A stretch of 64,000 nucleotides of DNA from Microbacterium sp. p3-SID336 (GTDB lineage Bacteria; Actinomycetota; Actinomycetes; Actinomycetales; Microbacteriaceae): NCBI RefSeq assembly GCF_025143365.1, contig NZ_JALXPE010000011.1, positions 10,212 to 74,211 on the forward strand, in the 5' to 3' direction. The translations under genes were made by a program, and so were the position numbers. A model generated the notes under the pieces. The model was given only the letters and a program-made list of their open reading frames with translations, searched no databases and had not been told where the DNA came from. Below, piece after piece: positions 26,305 to 34,469 of the stretch (position 1 is its first letter; each line of letters starts with the position of its first letter).

Positions 26305-27567
26305 ATGACCACCACCGCCACGACCACCACCCGCCGTCGCATGCTCGACCTGACCGTCGAGGAGCACACGCTCACCGTCCCCCTCGTCTGGGACGACCCC
26401 GCGGATCCGCGGACGATCGACGTGTACGCCGCCGTCGTGTCGCGGGAAGGCGGCGAGCACCTCCCCCACCTCGTGTTCCTGCAGGGCGGTCCGGGACACG
26501 AGGCGCCGCGGCCCTTCCACTCCGCCACTTCGCCGGCCTGGCTCGACCAGGCCCTCGCGCACTACCGCGTCGTGCTGCTCGATCAGCGCGGCACCGGCCG
26601 CTCCACTCCTGTGGGCGACCGGGACCTCGAGCGCGGCGCCGCCGACGTCGCGGAGCACCTCACGCACCTGCGGGCGGACGCCATCGTGCGCGACTGCGAG
26701 GCGCTGCGCGAGCATCTGGGCGCCGTGACCTGGAGCGTGCTCGGCCAGTCGTTCGGCGGCTTCACCACCCTCGCCTACCTGTCGACGCATGCCGCGTCCC
26801 TGGCCGACGTGTTCATCACGGGCGGTCTCAGCACGGTCGACCGGCACCCCGACGAGGTCTACGCGCTCTGCTACGACAAGATGCGCGACGCCTCCGAGCG
26901 CTACTACCGCCGGTTCCGCGAGCACCGCGACGCAATGCGGCGCCTGGTGGACCTCGCCGATGCGGGCGACATCGTGCTGCCGGACGGCGAGGTGGTATCG
27001 CGCTCCCGGTTGCGGTCGGTGGGCTCCGCTCTCGGCACGGACGACGGCTGGCAGACGGTGTGGTCGCTGCTCGAACGCGACCCCGCATCGAACGCCTTCC
27101 GCTACGACCTCATGCACGCGATGCCCTTCGACGGCCGCAATCCGCTGTACTTCGCGTTCCATGAGTCCAGCTACGCGAGCGGCCACGTCACGCGGTGGTC
27201 GGCCGAGCGCGTCGAGCCCCAGGACTTCCGCGACGACGTGACGCTGTTCACGGGCGAGCACATCCGCAGCGACTGGACCGAGACGGTGCCCGTCCTGCGC
27301 CCGTGGCGCGAGGTGGCCTCGATCCTCGCCGAGCACCCCTGGCCGACCATCTATGACGCCGACGCGATCGCCGCCTCCGGTGCCACGGGTGCCGCCGCGG
27401 TGTACGTGAACGATGTCTACGTGCCGATGGAGTTCTCACTGGAGACGGCGCGACTGCTGCCGGGAGTGACGCCCTGGGTGACCAGCGAGCACGAGCACAA
27501 CGGTCTGCGCACCGGCCCGGTCCTGTCGCGGCTCATCGACCTCGCCCGCGGCCGACGCCTGCGCTGA
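26305..27567 (+). CDS. Alpha/beta hydrolase, proline iminopeptidase-like (S33)
   Basis: A 420-residue hydrolase. Oxyanion region VFLQGGPGHEAPRP, then LLDQRGTGRSTP, nucleophile elbow GQSFGG (Ser near 151), acid in the VNDVYVPM region (Asp near 372) and His in TSEHEHNGLRTG near 395-398 match prolyl aminopeptidases, which release N-terminal proline from peptides. A T-rich N-terminus (MTTTATTTTRRR) precedes the domain. ATG 26305 is 2 bases after the DUF262 stop, so the two are cotranscribed; whether they share a task is unknown. Confidence 0.87.
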   Translation: MTTTATTTTRRRMLDLTVEEHTLTVPLVWDDPADPRTIDVYAAVVSREGGEHLPHLVFLQGGPGHEAPRPFHSATSPAWLDQALAHYRVVLLDQRGTGRSTPVGDRDLERGAADVAEHLTHLRADAIVRDCEALREHLGAVTWSVLGQSFGGFTTLAYLSTHAASLADVFITGGLSTVDRHPDEVYALCYDKMRDASERYYRRFREHRDAMRRLVDLADAGDIVLPDGEVVSRSRLRSVGSALGTDDGWQTVWSLLERDPASNAFRYDLMHAMPFDGRNPLYFAFHESSYASGHVTRWSAERVEPQDFRDDVTLFTGEHIRSDWTETVPVLRPWREVASILAEHPWPTIYDADAIAASGATGAAAVYVNDVYVPMEFSLETARLLPGVTPWVTSEHEHNGLRTGPVLSRLIDLARGRRLR

Positions 27568-27607
27568 GCTCCCCCGCACGGCGGATGCCCGTGCCGACGC
27601 CTCGTCC

Positions 27608-27613
27608 TATCCT
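27608..27613 (+). promoter_or_regulatory. -10 hexamer of small membrane protein gene, leaderless
   Basis: TATCCT ends 6 bases before ATG 27620. Confidence 0.5.
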
Positions 27614-27619
27614 GGACGC

Positions 27620-27904
27620 ATGACCGCGGTGATGGCCTGGGCGACCGTCGCCCTCGTGCTGGGTATCGGCCCGGTGCTGCTCGTCGCGGGCATGCGCCAC
27701 ACGTTCTCCCGTCGTCCCGTCGAGGAGAAGTACGAGCACGCGGCGGGAGGCGGCCTCGTCGGCGCCTTCGACGCGGTGTGGTCCCCCACCGCTCACGAGG
27801 CCGGTCAGGAGCGCGATCGGCAGACGAGGCGCACGGCGCCGGCGCCCTCCCCCGGTGATCCACCCGACCGCATCTCCGACGGCCGCATCACGCTCGACCT
27901 CTGA
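27620..27904 (+). CDS. Small single-span membrane protein
   Basis: A 94-residue protein: one hydrophobic segment (about 4-25, AWATVALVLGIGPVLLVAG), a short basic stretch (RHTFSRRP) and a hydrophilic tail with GGLVGAFDAVWSPTAHEA. The GAFDAVWSP-type segment recurs in short actinobacterial membrane proteins of unknown function. The tail would face the cytoplasm if the N-terminus is outside. A TATCCT -10 6 bases before ATG supports the start and suggests a leaderless mRNA. A terminator follows. Confidence 0.7.
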   Translation: MTAVMAWATVALVLGIGPVLLVAGMRHTFSRRPVEEKYEHAAGGGLVGAFDAVWSPTAHEAGQERDRQTRRTAPAPSPGDPPDRISDGRITLDL

Positions 27905-27934
27905 GGCACCCGACGCCGACTCCCGCGGACGACG

Positions 27935-27966
27935 AAGGCCCCGCGCTCCGAGGAGCACGGGGCCTT
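27935..27966. terminator. Terminator between the small membrane gene and rpmE2
   Basis: AAGGCCCCG (27935-27943) pairs with CGGGGCCTT (27958-27966); convergent genes flank it. Confidence 0.8.
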
Positions 27967-27979
27967 GGCCTGCGGTCGC

Positions 27980-28237
27980 TTACTTGGACGAGCCGCCGAA
28001 GTTCTTGAAGCGCTGGTTGAACTTCTCGACGCGGCCGGCCGAGTCCATGATGCGCTGCTTGCCCGTGTAGAAGGGGTGCGAGGCCGAGGAAATCTCGACG
28101 TCGATCACCGGGTACTCCACGCCGTCCAGCTCGATGGTCTTGTCGCTGGTGACCGTGGAGCGGGTGAGGAAGGTCTCGCCCGAGCCGAGGTCGCGGAACA
28201 CGACCGCCTTGTAGTCGGGGTGAATGTCAGTCTTCAT
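27980..28237 (-). CDS. rpmE2: 50S ribosomal protein L31, type B
   Basis: An 85-residue ribosomal protein starting [16 protein letters not shown] with the conserved [14 protein letters not shown] and [13 protein letters not shown] segments. It lacks the CxxC pairs of zinc-binding L31, so it is the zinc-independent form that can replace the zinc form under zinc shortage. I saw no Zur-type palindrome upstream. The ribosome site AAAGGA precedes ATG 28237. A leader of about 68 bases with two hairpins lies upstream. Confidence 0.95.
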   Translation of the reverse strand: MKTDIHPDYKAVVFRDLGSGETFLTRSTVTSDKTIELDGVEYPVIDVEISSASHPFYTGKQRIMDSAGRVEKFNQRFKNFGGSSK

Positions 28238-28317
28238 CGGATTCCTTTGCTGCTGCCCTGGATTCTGCCAGGGACGAGGGAAGTCTGCGGTGCTGAACGC
28301 ACCAAGGGTCGATTCTA
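28238..28317 (-). promoter_or_regulatory. Promoter and structured leader of rpmE2 (candidate L31 leader)
   Basis: On the minus strand a good -10 TAGAAT (28312-28317) is followed by hairpin GGTGC-N5-GCACC (28289-28303) and hairpin CCCTGG-N6-CCAGGG (28256-28273), then the AAAGGA ribosome site. L31 mRNA leaders that bind L31 for feedback control are a known class, including an actinobacterial one; I could not test the match. Confidence 0.5.
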
Positions 28318-28327
28318 TCAGATCGCG

Positions 28328-29113
28328 TCAGGACGCTGCGCGCGCGGCGTAGCGACCGTCCTCGCTCGACAGCGCGATCGGCATCCCGAACGTCGCGGTC
28401 AGGGCATCCGCCGTCAGCGTCTGCTCGATGGGCCCGGCGGCGACCACGGCGCCCTCGCGCAGCAGCATCACGTGCGTGAACCCGACCGGGATCTCCTCGA
28501 CGTGATGCGTCACCATCAGCATGGCGGGCGTCGTCGGCGACGAGGCGTAGCCACTGAGGAGGGCGAGCAGCTCCTCCCGCGAGCCGAGGTCCAGCGAGGC
28601 TGTGGGCTCGTCGAGCAGCAGGAGCTCGGGATCCGTCATCACCGCGCGCGCGATCTGCACGCGCTTCTGCTCACCATCGCTCAGCGTGCCGAACGTGCGG
28701 TCGGCGAGGTGGTCGAGACGCCAGTCGCCCAGCACGCGCAGCGCGCGACGCTCGTCGATGTCCTCATAGCTCTCGTTCCAGCGTCCGAGCACCGAGTACG
28801 CCGCGGTGAGGACGGTGTTCAGCACGGTCTCGTCGCGGGGCACCCGCTTCGCCATCGCCGAGGACGCGAAGCCGATGCGCGGACGCAGCTCGAACACATC
28901 GGTGCGGCCGAGCGTCTCCCCCAGCACCGTCACGGTTCCCGCGGTCGGGTGCATCAGCGTGTCAGCGAGCTGCAGCAGCGTGGTCTTGCCCGCGCCGTTC
29001 GGCCCGAGGATCACCCACCGCTGGTCGTCGGAGACCTCCCAGGTCACGTGATCGATGATGTTGCGCCCCTCACGGCGCACGACGACGTCGGTGAATTCCA
29101 GAGCGCTCGGCAT
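28328..29113 (-). CDS. Stand-alone ABC transporter ATP-binding protein
   Basis: A 261-residue ABC ATPase: Walker A GPNGAGKT (about 37-44), signature LSDGEQKR (Ser-Asp-Gly instead of SGG), Walker B ELLLLDEPTASLD and the switch His in TVTHH-like MLMVTHH. No permease gene is adjacent, so the partner is unknown. It resembles YlmA/ModF-type lone ATPases. TAGGCT 6 bases before ATG 29113 suggests a leaderless mRNA. It is downstream of glgA on the same strand (17-base gap). Confidence 0.88.
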   Translation of the reverse strand: MPSALEFTDVVVRREGRNIIDHVTWEVSDDQRWVILGPNGAGKTTLLQLADTLMHPTAGTVTVLGETLGRTDVFELRPRIGFASSAMAKRVPRDETVLNTVLTAAYSVLGRWNESYEDIDERRALRVLGDWRLDHLADRTFGTLSDGEQKRVQIARAVMTDPELLLLDEPTASLDLGSREELLALLSGYASSPTTPAMLMVTHHVEEIPVGFTHVMLLREGAVVAAGPIEQTLTADALTATFGMPIALSSEDGRYAARAAS

Positions 29114-29119
29114 ACGCCA

Positions 29120-29125
29120 AGCCTA
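29120..29125 (-). promoter_or_regulatory. -10 hexamer of lone ABC ATPase gene, leaderless
   Basis: TAGGCT on the minus strand, 6 bases before ATG 29113, in the gap after glgA. Confidence 0.5.
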
Positions 29126-29130
29126 ACGGC

Positions 29131-30315
29131 TCAGCCGATCAGCTCCGCGTAGAGCGCGCGGGTCTCATCGGCGATCGCGGCCCAGCTGAACCGGGTCCGC
29201 GCGCGCTCCCGCCCGGCGTCGCCGTACTCCCGTGCCTTCACCGGGTCCGTCGCGACCTCGGTGAGCGCGGCAGCGAGATCATTCACGAACCGCTCGGGAT
29301 CGATCGGCGTGCCCGTCCCGTCCTGCATCTGCTCGATGGGCACCAGTCGTCCGGTGACGCCGTCATCGATGACCTCGGGGATCCCGCCGGTCGCGGTGCC
29401 CACCACCGCCGCACCGCACGCCATGGCCTCGAGGTTCACGATGCCGAGCGGCTCGTACACCGAAGGGCAGACGAAGGTCGTGGCCGCGGTGAGGATCGCC
29501 GACAGTTCGTCCCGCGGCAGCATCCGCTCGATCCAGATGACACCATCGCGGGTCTGCTGCAGCAGCCGCACGCCCTCCTGGACCTCGGACATGATCTCCG
29601 GGGTGTCCGGAGCGCCCGCGCACAGCACCAACTGCACCTCCGGCGGCAGCAGACGGGCGGCCTGCAGCAGGTACGGCAGCCCCTTCTGCCTGGTGATCCT
29701 GCCGACGAACACCACGGACGGCCGCGCAGGGTCCATGCCGATCGACTGCAGGAAGGCCGCATCCTCCACCGGACGCCACCGCTCGACGTCGATGCCGTTG
29801 TGGATGACACGAACCCTGGCCGGATCGACCTGGGGGTAGCTGCGGAGGATGTCCGCCCGCATGCCCGCACTCACTGCGATGACCGCGGCGGCGTTCTCGT
29901 AGGCGAGCCTCTCGATCCCGCTCGACACCGCGTAGCCGCCGCCGAGCTGCTCGGCCTTCCACGGCCGCAGCGGCTCCAGACTGTGCGCGGTCAGCACATG
30001 CGGGATCCCGTGCAGCTGCGCGGCGAGGTGGCCCGCGAAATTGGCGTACCAGGTGTGGCTGTGCACGAGGTCCGCCCCCGCGATCGCCGACACGATCTCC
30101 AGATCGGTGCCGAGGGTCTGCAGGGCGGCGTTCGCGCCGCTCAGCTCGGCCGGCGTGCGGTAGGCGAACGTGCCCTCCTCGTCGCGCGGCGCCCCGAAGG
30201 CACGGACCGTGACCTCGATGCTCCGGCGGAGTGCGGTGACCAGCTCCGCGACGTGGACCCCTGCCCCGCCGTAGATCTCCGGCGGGTATTCCTTGCTGAT
30301 CATCTCGACTCGCAT
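29131..30315 (-). CDS. glgA: Glycogen synthase / ADP-glucose glucosyltransferase (GT4 type)
   Basis: A 394-residue GT-B glycosyltransferase of the corynebacterial GlgA type. N-terminal donor-loop KEYPPEIYGGAGVHVAELV, VHSHTWYANFAGH, then VFVGRITRQKGLPYLL and the GT4 signature PSVYEPLGIVNLEAMACG (with catalytic Glu residues). In mycobacteria the orthologue (GlgM) makes maltose-1-phosphate from ADP-glucose and glucose-1-phosphate, so either product is possible here. Divergent from glgC, which makes ADP-glucose, across 69 bases. TAGCGT 6 bases before ATG 30315 suggests a leaderless mRNA. Confidence 0.93.
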   Translation of the reverse strand: MRVEMISKEYPPEIYGGAGVHVAELVTALRRSIEVTVRAFGAPRDEEGTFAYRTPAELSGANAALQTLGTDLEIVSAIAGADLVHSHTWYANFAGHLAAQLHGIPHVLTAHSLEPLRPWKAEQLGGGYAVSSGIERLAYENAAAVIAVSAGMRADILRSYPQVDPARVRVIHNGIDVERWRPVEDAAFLQSIGMDPARPSVVFVGRITRQKGLPYLLQAARLLPPEVQLVLCAGAPDTPEIMSEVQEGVRLLQQTRDGVIWIERMLPRDELSAILTAATTFVCPSVYEPLGIVNLEAMACGAAVVGTATGGIPEVIDDGVTGRLVPIEQMQDGTGTPIDPERFVNDLAAALTEVATDPVKAREYGDAGRERARTRFSWAAIADETRALYAELIG

Positions 30316-30319
30316 TCTT

Positions 30320-30350
30320 AGACGCTATCGACCGGCTTGTCCAGACGCTA
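30320..30350. promoter_or_regulatory. Direct repeats in the glgA/glgC promoter region
   Basis: AGACGCTA at 30320-30327 and 30343-30350 (23-bp period). The first copy contains the glgA -10 (TAGCGT, 30322-30327 on the minus strand). Possible regulator site for glycogen genes. Confidence 0.4.
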
Positions 30351-30372
30351 GTTCCTGCCGGCGAACGCCATC

Positions 30373-30378
30373 TATGGT
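30373..30378 (+). promoter_or_regulatory. -10 hexamer of glgC, leaderless
   Basis: TATGGT ends 6 bases before ATG 30385. Confidence 0.5.
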
Positions 30379-30384
30379 TGAGCC

Positions 30385-31626
30385 ATGTCCGCTCCTAAGA
30401 AGGTCTTCGGGATCATCCTCGCCGGCGGCGAGGGCAAGCGACTCATGCCCCTGACAGCGGACCGCGCGAAACCCGCCGTCCCGTTCGGCGGCCAGTACCG
30501 GCTGATCGACTTCGCGATCTCGAACCTCATCAACTCGGGTCTGCGCCAGATCGTCGTGCTCACGCAGTACAAGTCGCACAGTCTGGACCGGCACATCTCC
30601 CAGACCTGGCGGATGTCGGCGCTCCTGGACTCGTACGTGACGTCGGTCCCCGCGCAGCAGCGTCTCGGCAAGCGCTGGTTCTCGGGCTCCGCCGACGCCA
30701 TCCTGCAGAGCATGAACCTCATCAACGACGAGAAGCCGGACATCGTCGTGGTGATCGGCGCTGACCACGTGTACCGCATGGATTTCCGGCAGATGCTCGA
30801 CGCGCACATCGAGTCCGGCGCGAAGGCGACGGTGGCGGGCATCCGGCAGCCGCTCGCGCTCGCGTCGCAGTTCGGCGTGATCGACGCGGACCCCGAGTCG
30901 GGGCGCATCCGGCAGTTTCTGGAGAAGCCGACCGACGCCACCGGGCTGGCGGATTCGCCGCACGAGGTGCTCGCCTCGATGGGCAACTACATCTTCGACG
31001 CCGATGCGCTGATCGCCGCGGTCGAGGCCGATGGCGAGTCGCCGACCTCCAGCCATGACATGGGCGGCGACATCGTCCCCTACTTCGTCGACCGCGGCGA
31101 GGCCGGCTACTACGACATGAAGCAGAACGAGGTGCCGGGCTCCTCGCCGCGCGACCGCTCCTACTGGCGCGACGTGGGGACCATCGACTCGTTCTTCGAC
31201 GCGCACCGAGACCTCATCTCCACCCTGCCGGTGTTCAACCTCTACAACATGGAGTGGCCGATCCACTCTCAGGCGGTCAACTCGCCGCCGGCGAAGTTCG
31301 TCCGGGATTCTGTCGGGCGGATCGGCAACGCGATCGACTCGATCGTGTCCCTCGGCTCGGTGCTGTCCGGGACGCACCTGGAACGCAGCGTCGTGGGACC
31401 GTGGACGCTCGCGGGCGGCGGGTCGACCATCACCGACTCGGTCGTGTTCGATCACGTGCATGTCGGGCAGGGCGCCCGCGTGCATCGCGCGATCCTGGAC
31501 AAGAACGTCGTCCTCGCGGACGGCGCGACCGTGGGCGTCGATCGGGAACGCGACCTGGAACGCGGCTTCACCGTGACCGAGTCCGGCATCACCGTGGTCG
31601 GCAAGGGCCTGTTCATCGAGCGCTGA
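30385..31626 (+). CDS. glgC: Glucose-1-phosphate adenylyltransferase
   Basis: Makes ADP-glucose from glucose-1-phosphate and ATP, the committed step of bacterial glycogen synthesis. The 413-residue protein has the nucleotidyltransferase start [52 protein letters not shown], and a C-terminal left-handed beta-helix of hexapeptide-like repeats (about 300-410; [18 protein letters not shown]). Divergent from glgA. A TATGGT -10 6 bases before ATG indicates a leaderless mRNA. Confidence 0.96.
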   Translation: MSAPKKVFGIILAGGEGKRLMPLTADRAKPAVPFGGQYRLIDFAISNLINSGLRQIVVLTQYKSHSLDRHISQTWRMSALLDSYVTSVPAQQRLGKRWFSGSADAILQSMNLINDEKPDIVVVIGADHVYRMDFRQMLDAHIESGAKATVAGIRQPLALASQFGVIDADPESGRIRQFLEKPTDATGLADSPHEVLASMGNYIFDADALIAAVEADGESPTSSHDMGGDIVPYFVDRGEAGYYDMKQNEVPGSSPRDRSYWRDVGTIDSFFDAHRDLISTLPVFNLYNMEWPIHSQAVNSPPAKFVRDSVGRIGNAIDSIVSLGSVLSGTHLERSVVGPWTLAGGGSTITDSVVFDHVHVGQGARVHRAILDKNVVLADGATVGVDRERDLERGFTVTESGITVVGKGLFIER

Positions 31627-31661
31627 GCGTCACGCGGCACGGGATCACGGCTCCCGATCGC

Positions 31662-31667
31662 TAGGCT
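31662..31667 (+). promoter_or_regulatory. -10 hexamer of serB, leaderless
   Basis: TAGGCT, 7 bases before GTG 31675. Confidence 0.5.
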
Positions 31668-31674
31668 CGACAGA

Positions 31675-32310
31675 GTGACCACTGCGCGATTCCTCGTCGT
31701 CCTCGATGCCGATTCCACGCTCATCCGCAACGAGGTGATCGAGCTCCTGGCCGATGAAGCCGGGCGTCGCGCCGAGGTGCAGGCCGCCACTGAGGCGGCG
31801 ATGCGCGGGGAGGTCGACTTCGCGGCCAGCCTGCGCTCCCGCGTCGCCGCGCTCGAGGGTGTGCCCGTGGCCGCCTTCGCCAGGGTGCGCGCGCGCATCG
31901 AGCCGACGCCGGGCGTGCGCGAGCTCACCGCGGCGGTGCACGACCGCGGTGGTGTCGTCGGTGTCGTCTCCGGCGGCTTCCACGAGATCCTCGACGAGGT
32001 GGCGCCCGCGCTCGGGGTGGACAGGTGGCGCGCCAACCGCCTGCACACGGTGGACGGGGTCCTCAGCGGGCGGGTCGACGGCGAGATCGTCGACGGCCGG
32101 GCCAAGGCCGCGTCGCTGCGCGCCTGGGCCGAAGACCTCGGCGTCGCCCGGCATGCGACGATCGCGATCGGCGACGGCGCGAACGACCTGCCGATGATGG
32201 CGGTGGCCGGCCTGGGACTCGCCTTCAATGCCAAGCCCGCTGTGCGCGAGGCCGCGAGTCTCGTGGTCGGCCCTCAGGATCTCGCCGAGGTCATCCCGCT
32301 GCTCCCCTGA
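31675..32310 (+). CDS. serB: Phosphoserine phosphatase
   Basis: Last step of serine synthesis, removing phosphate from phosphoserine; HAD superfamily. 211 residues, short form without the N-terminal ACT domains. Motif I is VVLDADST (nucleophile Asp11, acid Asp13), motif II VVSGGFHEIL (Ser), motif III Lys in GRAKAASL, motif IV IGDGANDLPMM. Start GTG 31675 is supported by TAGGCT 7 bases upstream. It stands alone between glgC and a hydrolase gene. Confidence 0.93.
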   Translation: MTTARFLVVLDADSTLIRNEVIELLADEAGRRAEVQAATEAAMRGEVDFAASLRSRVAALEGVPVAAFARVRARIEPTPGVRELTAAVHDRGGVVGVVSGGFHEILDEVAPALGVDRWRANRLHTVDGVLSGRVDGEIVDGRAKAASLRAWAEDLGVARHATIAIGDGANDLPMMAVAGLGLAFNAKPAVREAASLVVGPQDLAEVIPLLP

Positions 32311-32342
32311 CGGCTCTCCCCGCGAATGTCGGTGGCTGACGG

Positions 32343-32348
32343 TAGCGT
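32343..32348 (+). promoter_or_regulatory. -10 hexamer of alpha/beta hydrolase gene, leaderless
   Basis: TAGCGT ends 6 bases before ATG 32355. Confidence 0.5.
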
Positions 32349-32354
32349 CGGGCC

Positions 32355-33050
32355 ATGGACATCATCCTGATCCCCGGGCTCTGGCTCGATGCCGACAGCT
32401 GGAGCGACGTCACCCCTGCGCTGGAGCGCGCAGGTCACCGTGTGCACCCGCTCACCATGCCCGGACTGGGCGTCGCCGCTCCCGAGTCGTCGGGCATCGG
32501 CATTCAAGACTGGATCGACGCGGCGGTCGCCGCCGTGGACGCGCTTCCTGGCGAGGTCGTGGTGGTCGGACACAGCGGCGGCGGCAACGTGGCCTGGGGC
32601 GTCGCGGATGCGCGTCCCGACCGTGTGAGCAGGGTGATCTTCGTCGACACGGTGCCACCGCCTCCTGGGCACGGCATCAGCGAGTTCGAGCTCGTCGACG
32701 GCGTGGTGCCGTTCCCAGGGTGGGACTTCTTCCCCGAAGAAGACGTCCATGACCTGGACAGCGAGACGCGAGCGCGCACGGCACCCCTCGCACGGAGTGT
32801 TCCCGGGCGCGTTCCGACCGACGCGATCGAGCTGACCGACACCGCTCGCCACCGGGTGCCGGTCACGCTTCTGATGGGTGGCCTCGATCAGGCGGGCTTC
32901 GATGAGGTCATCACCCAGTGGGAGCCCTATGCCGACGAGTACGGTGCGATCGCCGACGCCGAGGTGGTGCGCATCGGCTCGGGCCACTGGCCGCAGTTCT
33001 CGGTCCCGGAGCGGCTCGCCGCACTGCTCGTGGCGGCCGTAGACCGCTAA
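32355..33050 (+). CDS. Alpha/beta hydrolase
   Basis: A 231-residue compact hydrolase. LIPGLWLDADSW (oxyanion region), nucleophile elbow GHSGGGN (Ser near 75) and the distal GSGHWPQFSVPE with catalytic His near 216 are present; the acid is likely Asp in MGGLDQAGFDE. It resembles salicylate esterase/methylesterase-like actinobacterial hydrolases, but the substrate is unknown. TAGCGT 6 bases before ATG 32355. Convergent with fabG 18 bases downstream. Confidence 0.87.
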   Translation: MDIILIPGLWLDADSWSDVTPALERAGHRVHPLTMPGLGVAAPESSGIGIQDWIDAAVAAVDALPGEVVVVGHSGGGNVAWGVADARPDRVSRVIFVDTVPPPPGHGISEFELVDGVVPFPGWDFFPEEDVHDLDSETRARTAPLARSVPGRVPTDAIELTDTARHRVPVTLLMGGLDQAGFDEVITQWEPYADEYGAIADAEVVRIGSGHWPQFSVPERLAALLVAAVDR

Positions 33051-33068
33051 CCAGCGATCCCGTCCGCG

Positions 33069-33779
33069 TCAGTGCCCCATGCCGAGGCCGCCGTCGACGG
33101 GGATCACCGCGCCGGAGATGTAGGCCGCGTCATCACCGGCGAGCCAGGTGACGGCGCCTGCCACCTCGTCGGGGGTCGCGAAGCGCCCCGCCGGGATGTT
33201 GGCCTTGTACTGCTTCTGCGTCTCCTCCGGCAGCTCGGCCGTCATGTCCGTCTCGATGAAGCCCGGGGCGACGACGTTGGCGGTGATGCCCCGACCACCG
33301 AGCTCGCGGGTGAGCGACCGCGCGAAGCCGACGAGAGCGCTCTTGGACGCGGCGTAGTTCGCCTGGCCGGCCGAGCCGTAGAGGCCGACGACACTCGAGA
33401 TGAGGATGATCCGTCCGAACCGGGCGCGCAGCATGCCCTTGGAGGCGCGCTTGACCACGCGGAACGTGCCGCCGAGATTGGTGGCGACGACGCTGTCGAA
33501 GTCCTTTTCGCTCATGCGCAGCAGCAGCGTGTCCTTGGTGATGCCGGCGTTCGCGACCACGATCTCGACCGGCCCGAGCTGCTGCTCCACCTCGGTGAAC
33601 GCCGCGTCCAGCGCGGCGGCGTCCGTGACGTCCGCCCGCACCGTGAGAGTGCCCTCGGGGCCCTCGCCGCTGCGTGCCGTGACCGCGACGCGGTACCCCT
33701 CCCTGACGAAGCGCTCCGCGATGGCGCGGCCGATGCCGCGGTTGCCTCCGGTGACGAGGACGACACGCTGCGCAGTCAT
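33069..33779 (-). CDS. fabG: 3-oxoacyl-ACP reductase
   Basis: NADPH-dependent short-chain dehydrogenase, 236 residues. Cofactor loop TGGNRGIGRAIAERF, NAG motif VANAGITKDTLLLRM, catalytic Ser-Tyr-Lys in ISSVVGLYGSAGQANYAASK, and VVAPGFIETDM. The ITKDTLLLRM segment is strongly FabG-like and matches mycobacterial MabA. It complements the fab operon at 16.7-20.3 kb. ATG 33779 (MTAQRVVLVTGG) is used because the longer frame has no family similarity upstream. No inhA-type gene follows it. Confidence 0.92.
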   Translation of the reverse strand: MTAQRVVLVTGGNRGIGRAIAERFVREGYRVAVTARSGEGPEGTLTVRADVTDAAALDAAFTEVEQQLGPVEIVVANAGITKDTLLLRMSEKDFDSVVATNLGGTFRVVKRASKGMLRARFGRIILISSVVGLYGSAGQANYAASKSALVGFARSLTRELGGRGITANVVAPGFIETDMTAELPEETQKQYKANIPAGRFATPDEVAGAVTWLAGDDAAYISGAVIPVDGGLGMGH

Positions 33780-33933
33780 GGGACACTCCTGATCTGGGTC
33801 GGGGGTCGGGGCCGAGCCGTGAACGATCCTACCGAGGGCCCGGAGACGACGCCGTCTCCCGCCCTGCGTCTTCGCATGTCGAGCCGTTCTGGGGGGCGCC
33901 GAGCGGCCGGCACCGGCGTAGGCTGGAGGTATC

Positions 33934-34278
33934 GTGAAAAACGCTCGTCGAGTCCCGGCCGTCACCTCCCTGCCGCAGTCACCGCGGGATGAGGGCGACC
34001 ACCGCGTGCGCCGATACGCCCTCACGATGACCATCCGCATCGTGTGCTTCTGGCTGATGTTCTTCGTGCAGCCGTTCGGCTGGTACACCTGGGTCTTCGC
34101 GCTCGCCGCCGCCGTACTGCCCTACATCGCGGTGGTGTTCGCGAACGCCGGCAGCGACAGCACCGACACCGGCGCCGAGTCCCCCCTGCGAGAGCTCGAC
34201 GCGCCGAGCGGCCCGCCCCCGGTGCGCGAGACCGATCCGGGCGTCTTCACGATCCGCGAAGGCCGCACGGACCGATGA
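33934..34278 (+). CDS. DUF3099 membrane protein
   Basis: A 114-residue protein with two membrane helices (about 31-50 IRIVCFWLMFFVQPFGWYTW and 52-69 FALAAAVLPYIAVVFANAG) and a proline-rich cytoplasmic tail, matching DUF3099 of Actinobacteria. Start GTG 33934 has GGAGG 4 bases upstream (with TAGGCT before it). It overlaps the next gene by ATGA. Function unknown; the operon link to a SURF1 gene hints at membrane or oxidase assembly. Confidence 0.85.
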   Translation: MKNARRVPAVTSLPQSPRDEGDHRVRRYALTMTIRIVCFWLMFFVQPFGWYTWVFALAAAVLPYIAVVFANAGSDSTDTGAESPLRELDAPSGPPPVRETDPGVFTIREGRTDR

Positions 34279-34469
34279 CGGACCTCATCTGCTCGCGCGC
34301 CGGCTGCCGGAGCGCGGCCACCAGTCAGGTCGTGTGGCGCAACCCGCGCATCCATGCCGTCGACCGCGAGAAGATCTGGCTCGCGTGCCCCGAGCACGTG
34401 TCCTTTCTGCGCGACTACCTCGCGGCCCGGGATTTCCCGGTCACGGTGAGAGACGGAGTGCCCTCATGA
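34275..34469 (+). CDS. Small zinc-finger-like protein
   Basis: A 64-residue actinobacterial protein with CSRAGC near residue 6 and CPEH near 38, a possible metal-binding set (CxxxxC and CxxH), and VWRNPRIHAVDREKIWLA in between. Relatives are sometimes labelled acetone carboxylase subunit without good basis. It overlaps DUF3099 upstream (ATGA) and SURF1 downstream (ATGA), so all three are translationally coupled. Confidence 0.8.
   Translation: MTDLICSRAGCRSAATSQVVWRNPRIHAVDREKIWLACPEHVSFLRDYLAARDFPVTVRDGVPS

Noticed and set aside
28238..28330. Zur box upstream of the zinc-independent L31 gene
   Set aside because: I looked for the AT-rich Zur palindrome expected for a zinc-stress L31 and found only GC-rich hairpins.
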